From positions 46,128,352-46,192,351 of the forward strand of contig OX235270.1 of assembly GCA_944472135.2 (NCBI GenBank): a DNA stretch of 64,000 nt, read 5' to 3'. Made by a program: the position numbers and the translations under genes. Shown piece after piece: positions 12,209-24,309 of this stretch. Under the pieces are notes generated by a model that was not told where the DNA came from, did no database searches, and saw only the letters and a program-made list of their open reading frames with translations. Positions within the stretch are counted from its first letter, which is position 1, and each line of letters opens with the position of its first letter. Source of the stretch: Trichobilharzia regenti. Taxonomy: Eukaryota > Platyhelminthes > Trematoda > Strigeidida > Schistosomatidae.

Positions 12209-13059
12209 GATGGGAAGATTTTACATTATTAAATGATATATTTTCACTAAACCATTTTAGTTAATTTTTAAGTCACTGTAAAAATGTGTAAAACACTTGC
12301 TGATGCCATTTCCACTACCAATCTGGTGTAGTTGGGAGTCATTTTATACTCTTGAAAGCTCTAACCTCAGACTCAAAAGTTTGACTACTGAATGTATTCC
12401 TTACAAATGTGATTGATAAATACTATCAACTTACTCAGAACAGCACATTTCGAACAATAGGAATTTGAATCCTTTTTTTTGGAGTGACTGTTAATCACAA
12501 TACAAAACAAGGTGGTATTGGGAAGTTACATAATTTCCGATTCGAAATGACGCCAACAAATTATTCAAATGATTGCATGAAAAATCTATTACTATTATCT
12601 TCTATATTTCTAACGCATGCTAACCTGTCTCTAGCATATAGCTATGTGCATATTCACCAGAAAACATCCAAAGCCTTCTACAAAAGTATTTCAATATTAA
12701 ATATTACAAGGAGATATTTCAGCAGTCACAGTCATTAACTAAAGGTAATCAGATCATGACTAATCAGTACCTAGTTGTAACCTTGTGTTTGTATCAGATT
12801 GACTAACACTTAGCTTCTAAGTAAAAATGCTTCTGAGTTATAGTCATAGCACATTTCACTAAGTAGTCCGGATCTTATCAGTTAAATTAAATTAAATGTG
12901 CACATCAGATGGATAGGAACTAATAGTCGCAGAATAAATGAAAGTATTTATTTTTCACTCATGCACACCAATTAAATCATATACAGCATGATACATGAAC
13001 ATCACATAACACTAGGTGACACTCTAAAATGTTTAAATTTGCCCAACACTTACGAGATT

Positions 13060-13335
13060 TAATTAATTTATGGAATTTCCGGTTGATTAATTAAACCGAA
13101 GTTCTCAGCCTCTTTTGACATGTCCTCACATTGAATGGATGCTTCGACAATGTCTGAAAATTTAACCTGAAGTAATTTGGTGGATGGTAATTAGTAGTGG
13201 AATCGAGGATGCTCATTTCGTCCTGTTTGGGACTCGTTGTCTAGACGTACCTGCGTTCCCCAGTGGGTGATAGCGTTCCCACTGAGGCCGAACACCTCTG
13301 TCAAATCATCAGTCAACGGGAAAATTCAAATTGAA
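13060..13335 (-). mobile_element. Degraded type-A hammerhead repeat
   Basis: Similar to 2868-3239 on the minus strand over the tail, the hammerhead region (GTCCCAAACAGGACGAAAT) and the start of the tRNA-like head. The core reads ACAACGA, so it is not functional. Confidence 0.7.
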
Positions 13336-13377
13336 TTAAATAACAACTAAAGTCATTGCACAGGTGTTGGTGTCTGT

Positions 13378-13555
13378 CCTGGCTCAAGTGCTTCAGTGGA
13401 TAACGCTATGCCATTTGAAACTACCGGTGCTGGGTTCGAGCCACAGCAGGAACACTACCACTCACTGGGAAATAGAGAAACGTCCACTTGACGAATCCCA
13501 AATAGGCCGAAGCGCATACTTTGGATTCCACCGCTAGTCATCATCAACCAAATTC
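13378..13555 (+). mobile_element. Degraded type-A hammerhead repeat, opposite orientation
   Basis: A plus-strand tRNA-like head (AGTGGATAACGCTATGCC, box B GGGTTCGAGCC) is followed by a decayed hammerhead near 13490-13535 (TTGACGA core, GGCCGAAG). Together with 13060-13335 it forms another head-to-head pair. Confidence 0.7.
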
Positions 13556-14353
13556 AAAAAAACCTGTCTACTACTTTTTAGGAGCTCGCAGTTTTGTTTT
13601 CAGATTTTCAGTGATAATAAATTTTAAACTGAGGTTAACTGCAGTTTATCGGATGTTTCTTTTTTTGTGAAATCTTGGCTTCAAATTAACACCATAACGT
13701 AGCTGACATTTTCAAAGCTACTTGTTGGTAATCTCCTGTTATTTTCTGGTCACCTCTCTGTCATTTAATTGTCTGACTGACTGTGATTTCAATGCAGACA
13801 TGAATATCTGAAACCACATTCACCTTAAAACGTCGTCTATTTTTTATTTGTAATAATCGCATGAAAAAAATGTGGCCAGAATGGACATGTCATTTTCACC
13901 AATAACAAACATTTGTCATCATCAAACTTAGTAAAAGACTGAAGTAAAAGCAGATTTTTGAATGGCTTTTAAACAAATTAACAGGATAACGTCTCATGGA
14001 AATGATAATAAGCGCCTGATTATGTACACCCACGTTTTCAGACGATCATGCCAAAATAACAAGAAAAAAAACTGTCTTGTCCGAACATGCTGAGGTTGTT
14101 GATATGCCAACAAGAGGAATCTTGCCTACAAAATAAAGTGTTTAGTGAGGACGTCAGCTTTGTGGTCAACAGCTTTTGAAAATCAGAATATGCTAGCAGG
14201 ATTTAACAGTATTTTAGTGATGTATCTGTGAGATTTATGGTTAATTTTAAAAAAGATGAAGAAACCTTTTAACGAGCAAAAAATTTTGGACTGGTACATT
14301 CCGAAAAGTACATACAATTATTGCTTTGTTTAATATTCTTATCCAGTCAGTTG

Positions 14354-14354
<1 letters not shown>

Positions 14355-14390
<36 letters not shown>
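14355..14390. repeat. TA microsatellite
   Basis: An uninterrupted run of about 17 TA units. It inflates a short chance ORF around it. Confidence 0.95.
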
Positions 14391-14391
<1 letters not shown>

Positions 14392-16659
14392 CCTACCAAG
14401 TAATTATTTTCTAAGGAAAAGATCGGCTTATTCAATATTCAATCCTCATCACAGCAGCCTGCTAAAATTACTAGGCTACCGAAAGTTTTATACATCAAAA
14501 TGCTTAAACTCTTTAGTATTTCTTATTGTTTTAACCATGCAGTTATATCAGATGATTTCTACCTGGACTGGCGCACATATTTAATTAGCTTTCAATGAAA
14601 CGCTGCGAATTTATTGAAGGAAAGGAAGGACAAAAATGTGCAGCAATGGTTACGCCGTAATATGCAACAACTCTATGTCACATGACATACTTCAGATTAT
14701 TACTTTACATGTAAATACCTGAGCGAAGAGGGAATATTTTGGAACGCTGAAAATTCCTGTACTCTGTGTTCATATAGTGTCTGAAATAAAAAGCCTTATT
14801 ACTATTTAAGAAATGAGGATTTAGAAATTGGTCATTATGTTTTATTCACTGATGATGTAAAGGTTTAGAGCGCTTTAATCAACCTACCAGATAACAGGTG
14901 TCGTGTGAATTTAGTACATAATCATCGGTTAACTTTTTGCATAAGTCACCCATACACTAATCATAAATTCTATACATACTTGCAGTGGTTATAATTAACA
15001 AGGTTTTCCATGTTGAAAGAATTGATTTAACCATTTTTCCCTGGGGTATCAAATAAATTTTTTTTCAAGCATGTTTTGTCAACAGTTGAAACCTATTCTA
15101 GTAGTTTGGTCTTCATCATTTCGTTGAAATTTTCAACTGTGTTGTCGGTAGACGTGAGTATCCCTTGCTATACCCTAAGTAGTCATCAGTGTTAAACTTA
15201 ATTAACTGCTGTCTTTTTGTCTGAGGATTAAATTTGCCATGTGATTACATGTTTCTGAAGGTAGCTGTGAATTAATCAGTGTCTTCAAAAAATGAACATA
15301 TTTGCAGTGTGAAAGGGGCTGATGTTTTATTTTTCAAGGACTCTCATCAGTTGCTAATATCATTTCCTCAACAATCTTCATATGAAAAGTAAGAAAGTGT
15401 TTCCGATTGGAATCACTAAAAACTCTTGGTTGACATAGGGTATTCAGTCAATATACAAAGAAAACCCTGTCTAATTCACTTCGTAAGAAGCCACTGCCAT
15501 CAAAAGATTTCAACTCAATTCCTTTATACAGAAAAATGGGGAGATTAACCTCCCACTACCCTGGTAACTGAATGGTTCTACTTTGTTTCTGTTTTTTGTT
15601 GCGTCGAATTGTTTTTGATTACAACTCACTGAGCTGAACTCTTTACTAATCTCCCAATTTCTTTTAATTGTGTGTTTGAGCAATAAATTAACTTGTGCTC
15701 ACTATTTCTTTTACCTCTTGCCCCTCTCGATTGTTCCATCACTTTATATGTAAATTATTATTATTAAGTATCTTATATTCAAATTTTTTGTTCGATTTAT
15801 ACGTTATTTACGTTTAAATAATTTCTGATGCATTTGTAATAACTTATATCAGCGTTTTTAGGCTGTTAGTGACAGATGAAAAGCTGTGAAATAGAAAAAC
15901 AAACATGAGCTCTTTTGATCCTGCAAATATATTCGTTATCTATTCACCCATTAGTATGAAATCACTGTTCGTTGTCTAGTCCTTAGGACTGACTAGATTC
16001 AGTCAAAAAGTTGTCTTTATTATTCTTGAAAAACGCATCTGAAACATATTTGCTGAAGTGGAATTACAAGACAACATCCATCGATTTTTTCTCTCTTTTT
16101 TTCAATACAGAGCTTAAACTGTGTAAACAGGCGGGTGAAGTTATTCTTATCCTACCTTTTTTTGAATAATAACTGGATTAAAATTAAGTTGACAATAAGA
16201 ACTTTTTTTTCTAAATAAAGTGTGTGTTGCAGTGGAGAGATACACCTTCATTGATCAAAAAGTGTTTGTTTTTCAAGATATATCAATCTAAGCAGTCAAA
16301 GTCCATATCCTCGTAAGAGAATTTAGGTTTTAGTGGTGGTTAGTCATTGAATATTTCGAAACATTTTACACTTTCTAATTGACTGTTAGTTTTTGTATTG
16401 TGTCTGATTTCATTGTGTTTGTTTTTCCAAGTATGTGTGTAAATACACAGATTAGTCAAATAATCACGTTCCAGGCAATTACCCTCAGACGCACCTTTTT
16501 AAAACAGACAAATTAAAATGAAATCTATTCCTAAATATAGCAAAAGTGCATCTGAGGAAGACATTTGAAAACATATTTAGGAGAGTTTTGAAGTCGTATC
16601 ACGAAATGATATCAGTTAGAGAACCTGTAAAAAGTTAGCATTTATTGGCCTTTGGATTC

Positions 16660-16815
16660 TACCCTAGTGTTTGAATGGCTGACAGGCTCGACTAGTAACC
16701 TGAAAGTTCTGGGTTCGGTTCTTAATAGGATCACCGATGCGTACAGCCAAATAGTCCCAAACTAGGACGAAACAGGTATCCAGTGCTCCGGAATCCATAA
16801 TAAATCTGGTTTCCA
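16660..16815 (+). mobile_element. Degraded type-B hammerhead repeat
   Basis: Has a decayed tRNA-like segment (AGTTCTGGGTTCGG) and AGTCCCAAACTAGGACGAAA, the stem II and GAAA of the hammerhead. The CTGANGA core is lost. Confidence 0.65.
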
Positions 16816-17814
16816 GATCAACTTCTATTCCAAAAAATTATAAGGAAAACTAATGTGTAACCGTGATAGTCAGAATGCATTTTTCTCTTTAAGCATTTCT
16901 TAAGAAATACACAAACCTATAAAGAACTAAATAAAATTAGACCTTTATATGTAGTTATTCCTCACCCTCACATCTAACAGTTGGTATCACGCATTACTTA
17001 TAATCCAGTGTAATTTTCCGCTATGTCAGATAGGCGGAAAATTCATCCTTGCTGAGGCGTTTAAAAACTACATCTGTGAATTAATTATTTCTCGTTCTCA
17101 TGCCTAATAACTGAGAAGTAAAGACTTTTATTTTGATTTAGAACACTATGTAGAAAGTCAACATGTAAACATTTTATTTATTCGCTAATGAACCACTCAT
17201 TATAATCATGCTGCTTTTTTATAAACACCAGCCTGTTCTAGATTTTGTCCGAAAATAAACAACCAAACATACTGTTGGGGTTCATCTTTAACTGAGTGTC
17301 AACATCGTGAGTTTGTTATCATTTTTGTTTCACATAAAATTATATTTTATAAATATGATTATATACTGTCCTAATTATTTTTAATTGATACTAACTACTA
17401 TTACAACCTTTATTAGAAAGAAATTCACTTTAATAACAATTTCTGGTAAACCACTTATTCACATGGGCTACTTTTATTATGAAATAGTGTATGCATGAGT
17501 GTATGACTCTGAGGTATCACTTTAAGCCATCGCTCACCATCTGTATTTAGTTGTAACAAATGTACCAACATTTTCACAATAGCTGAAATAAGCTAATTCA
17601 TCTAATAGGCTTGATAAAGGTTCCTGACATATTAATACAAAAGCTGTGATAACGAATCCCAAGTAAGCACAAGTCGAGAATCTAAAAGACAAGACGTCAG
17701 AATTTATGTGAGTAGCCACATTTGAAAAACGTAAGAAACTTTAGCAACTATTACAGAAGTGGTTCTCTATTTGTTGATTTTAACTCTGACACAATTCAAC
17801 CTTTATATCTGTAG

Positions 17815-18398
17815 ATAAAGCAATAAGAAGACGTAATTTATCTGAATCGTGTAATGTATTTGCGCAACACATTTCGAACAATCTGATCACACACGGACTT
17901 GTCATAGGAATATATATATAAAAAATTAATAAAGAGGTAAGAGGTGAGAAAAATAGACTTAGGTCAAGTTAAAAGGACATATTCAAGGTCAAAAAATAAA
18001 AATGAAGACCACTAAATCAAATAGCAGAGGTGTGTACATCTACTCTGGTTGGTATCAAAACAAAATTTACCAAGGAAGGTTTAATGTGATGACAAATTGT
18101 TTTTGAACGCATAAAGGTGACTTGAACTTTCTAATTGCTAGGGCTTCCACAAACTTTAGGATACGCCCCAAACACATTTTATAGATAGGTTTAAAAGTTC
18201 TGTTAACATCAATTTTATGTCCTGTCTCTACAAAATGTTTCGCAATAGAAGAGCTAGGTCTCCTGTTCCCACCGTTCTGAAGAATCCATTTTTTTCTGAA
18301 GCCATTTAGGAATATGGTCTGACCGAAATGTGTTGCGCAAATACATTACACGATTCAGACAAATTTCGTCTTCTTATTGCTTTATCTAAATTTATAAA
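17815..18398 (-). mobile_element. PLE fragment with inverted ends (PLE-A)
   Basis: Arms of about 68 bp (17815-17882 and 18331-18398) are inverted repeats with few mismatches. Between them the minus strand at 18040-18330 encodes, with frameshifts, SSSIAKHFVETGHKIDVNRT and then SPLCVQKQFV, homologous to the C-terminus of the 24310-26013 PLE protein (AHLVDTGHPIKLDQ, PSLCIQKKYV). A short 5'-truncated PLE copy is therefore flanked by an inverted terminal piece. Confidence 0.8.
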
Positions 18399-19233
18399 GG
18401 GAACTAATTGTTTTAAACTTCATGTTTGTATCATAAAAGGGTAACGGAAAACCTGTAAAAAATGTGTCGCTGCTAAATATAATGAAGTACATTTGATAGG
18501 TAAAAATAATGATGCACTTAAGCCTTACCCTCTGTCAACGTGCTCAGTCGCTTTATCAGAAATTGGTATGATTCATTGCACATTGTTTAACAAAATTTAG
18601 AGCACAGACTTTCGATACATATAACAATGAAATCATATGCTCTTTTTATCTACTACGTAACGGTTTCTTGTTGTATTAACCGTACAGTTTTGCTTTATTC
18701 ATTAGAACCAATCTATCGAATACTTGCAAGTTGAACCATATGTTGTATACCCACCAACCAGTTAACTTTGACGTGACTACTGAATGGTAATGTGCTCTAC
18801 TTTTGACCATCTGACCATGGTCTTCACCTGTTTGTAGATCGTACTTATTCACCATAGAATAATAGTAAAATAGGTAGAATTGACTCGATATGGTTCACAA
18901 ATCAAAATTTCTCATATATAGGGGTTACTGAAAGTATGTACTTGATGAATCATAAATCCTGAAGTCTTGTTCATTATTCTTAAACGCTTCTTGAGATGGC
19001 GTTTGCTTATAATGTCTAAGTAAACAACTCGAACTGATATTTAACCTTTAATGTCTTTAAATCATTAACCAGATTAAATGCTTTCTCAGATGATTACTGC
19101 CTGCATATTTATTTTATTATTATTATTATTGTATAAATCAATTGTTTTGAAGTGCTTTTTTCATCATAGAAACCTTAATAGAGACCTAACTGATTCTATT
19201 CATCAATAAATTTAAACTTTTACCTACCCACAG

Positions 19234-19349
19234 AATCCAAATGTCAAAATCTGTTGTGCAATCGATGTTTAAAAATAGGAAATTCATCTACATGTTGTCA
19301 TGAGCAATGTCTAGGCGGGTGTACTGGTCCATTAGCTTCACAATGTGTG
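19234..19349 (+). CDS. EGFR: EGFR exon: furin-like Cys-rich region 1, part 1
   Basis: Acceptor CCCACAG ends at 19233; donor GTATGT follows 19349. The exon completes the codon split at 4087 (Lys) and encodes a Cys-dense segment with CQNLLCNRC, STCCHEQCLGGCTGP and SQCV. This is the ErbB pattern CC-H-x-Q-C-x-x-G-C-T-G-P. It leaves in phase 0. The ErbB module before it, usually C-x-x-C-x-x-x-C...CWG, was not found between 4088 and 19233. Confidence 0.92.
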
Positions 19350-19604
19350 GTATGTGTCTATTGTTTTGCATTGTATTCACATTACATTAAAACATTCTTT
19401 TTGAATTTTCTTTGGTGAATTATGGTAATTTTTTTGCCTGGTCTGGTGATGTAAATATGCACAAAATTCTTGATTTCATTCGATGCATATAGTATTGCAT
19501 ACAAGATATGCGTCTATAATAGAAACAAACGATTTATGATATAAAAACAGAGTTTGAGCATTGTGGTAGAATACAGCTCGATAATAGAATAGGTTAACTT
19601 GATC

Positions 19605-19661
19605 AAACACACAGTGGTATACTTTATTTATATACTGATAAATCAGTACCACTGTGTGTTT
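19605..19661. repeat. Palindrome with 15-bp perfect arms
   Basis: AAACACACAGTGGTA (19605-19619) and its exact complement (19647-19661) enclose 27 nt. A similar CACTGTGTG motif appears near the PLE remnants at 50690 and 53655, so this may be a PLE-end remnant. Confidence 0.7.
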
Positions 19662-21782
19662 TACCAAATAGAATTATTCTACTCTGGAACAATATATTTT
19701 TCATTCAAAATCTGAATGTCAGTATGGAGATTACCTAAAGGGACTAAGGCTTTGAATAGTAAGGAAAATGCATCGATTATCTTGAATTCAGAGGACTCTA
19801 AAGTAACACTTAGTTGTTTAAAAATTGCACACAGAACAACTGCTAGTTATAAAGCAATTAGATATATACCGTGCATACATTACACTTTTTCTACTAAAAA
19901 CTGTATTTGATCAGAATTATACTTCAAGTTTTAAACAATGGTGGTCATTTTGACAAAGACAAACAGAGAGAGGAATAAAAAAAGTATATAGTTACCGTTG
20001 TGAGAAAAATCACATAGCTAGTTTAGCTTTCATTACACTTAGTCCTATAGTCACTATATGCGGTGCATTAAACGAGATTAATTGTGTCAGCAAATGTTAT
20101 AGATGTCAAATGATGCACTAAAATATTAGCCAGGACCGCATATCTTTGAAGGCAAATAGAATTTCTTTCATTTAGAAGCCTTGATAAACACCCAGCAAGG
20201 TCAGGGAAAATGGATGCCGAAACACAACACATATTTGTGAACTTATAGTTTTAAATTACACTATCACCCGCATAACCTAATAAATATGAAATGCAAAAAT
20301 ATCTAGTCACTTTTTCCGTTCACTAATAAAAAACAACATGCATAAATTTTTACAGCATAAGTGATTTTCTTCTTTGAATAAATTATGATAATTGACTGTT
20401 TTCCACCGTCACAGTAAATAATCCACTGAAACTTCTTAAATAACGTTTATTGTTTCAATCAATGATTCTATCACAAATGTCTGACATTCTGTTGATCATA
20501 ATAAACTGAATCAATGTCTGTTCACATCGATGAATGTCTGAAGTTAATTTAAAGTAAATTTGTCACAGTTTATTTTATAGAAGTCAAAATTAAGGATTTA
20601 CACCTATCTGAAAAAATGGTAGACTAACCGTTGCACCACAATTAGTCGAAGTAGTGCAAACCATGCTTTCAGAGAATTTCATATCCTTAACCTCAGTATA
20701 ATTCGGGCGACTGACGTCTTCATTCTCCTGTGTTATGGTATTTGTTCGTGGATAACAGTCGTTAGCCAACTCACAGACGCACCCATGATTGGTAATATTA
20801 TTCATTTATATCAGAAGCTATGTATCATCTTTAAGTTCTACTTATGATCACGTTTTACACTAAATTATGTATCTCCGGAAAATATGAGAACTGAATGTCA
20901 GACAGTTTTACCTCAGTTTTGTTTTAGTCGGCATTATGCTGTAGGAAAGTTTCCATAGAATTGATCAGTTTAGTTGGCTTGGTGTTTGCTTCCAACCTGT
21001 GATAAAATTACTCTAAAGTGCGTTTCAATTTAAATGTCAAAAATGTTGGTCTCAAGTGCCTGTTATTTTCTTTTCATTATAAAATCTTACTAGTCACCTG
21101 GTAGGAAACTTTGACTTATAGTAGCATAAATTGTATTGACAAGAGATCATTATGTCAGGATTTTGTAAGTAGACTTTGATTCACAATAAATTTGGCAGAC
21201 ATAATGTCATGCAGGTGTTCCATCCATGCTTCTTTCCTTATTCGTGAAGCTTTTGAAAAAAGTGTTCTTTAAGCTATATAGATTCAAGTAAGTGAGAGGT
21301 TACATAAGTTATCACATGCTTTGATAAGCATCCCATTGGTTTCAAATTAGTTCAAACACAGTTTGGAAATGTGTACCAATTTCAGGCAGCTGGTAACTAT
21401 TTGATGTGTAGTTATGAGTTAAACCTTTACTGCTGATATGAATTCATGACTATGAAGGAAACGTGTCTTCCACCAATTGTTTTTTCCTTTCCCCAACTAC
21501 ATAAATCCATTGAAATCTGTTCGATAAGTTTCACTCAACATCCTACCTCATATTTTGCATAACTGTGAGTAAAAAGGCATTCCGAAGTGAAATACATCAG
21601 TTAGGTGAAATAATTAATTAACTTTTTATGACAGGAAGATAAATAATCAGTGCCCAGTAGTAATACATTAATCTTTGGATTTATGGAGGCTGAGACAATT
21701 CTAACATAACTCAGTCTATCTAGAAGAATGTTTATCTCTTACCACAATGGACCCGACCTATAAGGACTAAATGGATACTTAT

Positions 21783-21994
21783 TATTATTATTCCCTTTAA
21801 TTCCTAGAGGAACATAGGGCTTCAGCCATGCGTCTCCATTGCCTTCGGATCTCTGCTAGAGTTTTCATATGGCTCCAAGTCTGTCCACATGCTTTCATCT
21901 CCTCTTCACATGACCCCCTCCAAGTCACCCTCGCATTGACGACCAACTCGCCGTTTCCACTCGAGCAATGGCTTGTCTAGTGATGTCACTTGAT
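21783..21994 (-). mobile_element. RTE retrotransposon 3' fragment
   Basis: The minus strand matches the last 200 bp of the 40390-42083 RTE copy: the WRRSCEEEMKA-like segment, then the AGCCCTATGTTCCTCTAGGA tail and an AATAAT run. It is severely 5'-truncated, as is usual for RTE insertions. Confidence 0.88.
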
Positions 21995-22319
21995 GGATAC
22001 TTACATAGCCATAAATTTCAATACATAGTGGACATTCAGTTCATAAGCATTAAATAGTCAATAGCCTAGATATCTTATATTTCTTTTTGCCTAATACTGC
22101 CTGAGTATACAGCTATTAGATTTTTTTAGAAGTATATGATTCTCACGAATATCAGATCATTTCCTCTGTTTATATTCCTTAGAATTCTACTTTTCCGATA
22201 ATTAGAATAACTTGTAATAAAAGTCAATTTTAACTGTTATGATTTTCTTGTATCAGTTGATACGAAAATCTAAGCGTACATTTTCTCACTGATTTCAACA
22301 TTTGTTTAAGTTAATAAGT

Positions 22320-22556
22320 GTGAGTCGGTGTGGCACAGTGGTAGAGTGCTCATAGACCACACATCTGGTCCGGGATTCCATACCCGACCGACACACTCCT
22401 TTGCATCACTAAGCCAGTAATAAGACTGGTAAAGAGGGAAGGTTGGGCATGAGGTTAGCAACTCCATCCCGTAAAAATAAACACCACTGCTAGCGAAACT
22501 TCAAACCTCTAGCTTGAAGCCGTATGTTCCACTGAGAATGTGAAGGAATAAATAAT
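22320..22556 (+). mobile_element. tRNA-headed SINE (RTE-tailed family)
   Basis: Plus-strand copy of the 10856-11089 family: a diverged tRNA-like head, the CTCCTTTGCATCACTAAGCC body, then GAAGCCGTATGTTCCACTGA and an AATAAATAATGAT end. Confidence 0.82.
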
Positions 22557-23123
22557 GATAAATATTAAGTCAATGACTTCAGCATTGTGTTACGATATTC
22601 CTTTCAAAAGCCAACAACCCAGATTTAAAGCTACGTGTCGACTAACTTTGAGCTTCTGCGTTGAAATAACAGACATAATTTTGTCTGTCTTATAAACATA
22701 AAATTAGGTCAAAATATTTAGAGCGAACAATTGTTCTCAATAAATTCTTCTTCAGACTCTACAATTATAAATCCATTAATGTAAGCATACAATAGCCAGT
22801 AAAGGCGAATTAGAATCATATCAGAAAGTGTATTGTGGAACAAGTAAAAGATGGGATGAAACAATAGTCATATAGCCATATAGTTTTTTAATATGCATGG
22901 TCAATAACAACATGGGACAGAATGAGATGAAATAATTTAATTTAATGATGTGCGTATATATATAAATATAGTTAACAGAAAATACAGGTTTCAAGAGTGA
23001 GTGTAATCAGGGTGTGTGAGGCAATATGAAAATAAACCAACGAGTGGGGCGGTCTAGACTAAAGTTCAAGGTTGAAAATAACAACAATAAGAATGATTTG
23101 TATACAATTGGCGGATGGTGGCT

Positions 23124-23184
23124 AGCAGTGTAATCCAGGATGCGCATTTCGTCCTATTTGGGACTCGTCAGCTGGATGTACCTG
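23124..23184 (-). ncRNA. Hammerhead ribozyme, type A (minus strand)
   Basis: Core CTGACGA fits CUGANGA. Stem II is GTCC/GGAC with loop CAAATA, followed by GAAA. Stem III is the tiny self-complementary TGC/GCA. Stem I is ATCCAG/CTGGAT and the cleavage triplet is ATC. All invariant bases are present. The short stem III suggests cleavage in tandem or dimeric RNA, as known for schistosome Sm-alpha ribozymes. Confidence 0.9.
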
Positions 23185-23470
23185 CATTTCTCAGTGAGTG
23201 ATGATGTTCCCACCGAGGCTCGAACCCAGTGCCCATAGTTTCAAACGCCAAAGCGTTATCCACTAGACCACTTGGGCCACGAGAGCCACCTCTTGTGCAA
23301 CGGGTTATATATTAATTATTGAATTGAATTTTTGATTTTCCCGTCGATTGATTGGACCGAAGTGTTCGGCTCTCGTGGCCCAAGTGGTCTAGTGGATAAC
23401 GCTTTGGCGTTTGAAACTATGGGCACTGGGTTCGAGCCTCGGTGGGAACATCATCACTCACTGAGAAATG

Positions 23471-23530
23471 CAGGTACATCCAGCTGACGAGTCCCAAATA
23501 GGACGAAATGCGCATCCTGGATTCCACTGC
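23471..23530 (+). ncRNA. Hammerhead ribozyme, type A (plus strand)
   Basis: Same motif as on the minus strand at 23124-23184: ATCCAG, CTGACGA, GTCC/GGAC, GAAA, TGCGCA, ATC cleavage triplet, CTGGAT. All core bases are intact. It is in the right arm of the inverted dimer. Confidence 0.92.
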
Positions 23531-23847
23531 TAGCCACCATCCACCAATTGTATACAAATCAAATCCCCAGACATCGTCGAAGCATCTGCACAAGAAGCCG
23601 ACATGTCAACCTGAGACCGAACACTTCGGTCCAATCAATCGACGGGAAAATCAAAAATTCAATTCAATAATAAGAATGATTGTAAAATAATAACGATGAT
23701 ATGGTGTAAAATTAAAATTAAATGTACTATTGGTGAATGATTGTCAAATAATAATAATGAATACAATAAAGTGGAATGAACAGGATTTTGTGAATACGAT
23801 AGCAAGTTAGAAAAGCACTAATTAAACCTAAGGTAATAAAATCATAA

Positions 23848-24226
23848 GAAAGGTCCTATTCAGGTAGGTAGTTACCTGGGTTCCAGTGTAAAGTCGTGAC
23901 CAGTAGGGTGCAGCTGGTCGGGTGTGAGGACAAACACTCGCCGAAGACATTGGCTAGCGGTCGCGCTATGTCGTGAATTGGCAGAAGTTAGAATTCAAGG
24001 ACCATTGGATCGGGTCTCAGTGGTTTAATGGTAAACGAGCTCGCCTTGTAACCGGAAGGTCCTGGGTTCGAATCCCGGTGGGTGCGTACTGCTGAAGAGT
24101 CCCAAACTAGGACGAAACAGCTGTCCAGTACTCCCAGGTTTTCCAATGGTTCTCTAACTAATGTCAGCTCATGATGAAATCCTGAAATCAATCAAATCCC
24201 TACAAACCAACACTTGAATGGTCATT
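23848..24226 (+). mobile_element. Type-B tRNA-headed hammerhead repeat
   Basis: A 9-bp target-site duplication AAATCATAA (23839-23847 and 24227-24235) bounds the unit. About 165 nt of leader (TATTCAGGTAGGTAGTTACC...) precedes a tRNA-like head at about 24012-24087 (AGTGGTTTAATGGT as box A, GGGTTCGAATCCCGG as box B). An intact hammerhead and a 3' tail follow. It sits in the 3' region of PLE-B on the opposite strand. Confidence 0.85.
24083..24137 (+). ncRNA. Hammerhead ribozyme, type B
   Basis: Stem I is GTACTG/CAGTAC, core CTGAAGA (fits CUGANGA), stem II GTCC/GGAC with loop CAAACTA, then GAAA, stem III CAG/CTG with no loop, and cleavage triplet GTC. All invariant bases are present. Stems I and III and the flanks differ from type A. 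Confidence 0.88.
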
Positions 24227-24309
24227 AAATCATAAAAGTCGAAAATATACGTTTGTCAATGAAACAGAGGAATAGAAGAAGGAAAAGAAAAGGAAATTGT
24301 GAAAGGAAT

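Larger units (their letters stand above)
4088..19233 (+). other. 15.1-kb EGFR intron
   Basis: Non-coding apart from transposon remnants. It holds a PLE C-terminal fragment (8890-9390), a tRNA-headed SINE (10856-11089), a 0.9-kb inverted-repeat element (11314-12208), two type-A repeat fragments (13060-13555), a type-B fragment (16660-16815) and a PLE with inverted ends (17815-18398). Stretches 4088-8850 and 14400-16600 show nothing recognisable beyond AT-rich sequence. Confidence 0.8.
23099..23668. mobile_element. Head-to-head dimer of type-A hammerhead repeat
   Basis: A 13-bp target-site duplication AATAAGAATGATT (23086-23098 and 23669-23681) bounds the whole unit, so it inserted as a dimer. 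Left arm 23104-23289 (minus) and right arm 23368-23550 (plus) are near-perfect inverted repeats around a 78-nt spacer that contains a copy of the unit's own tail. Each arm has a tRNA-like head with box B (GGGTTCGAGCC) and an intact hammerhead. Confidence 0.9.
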
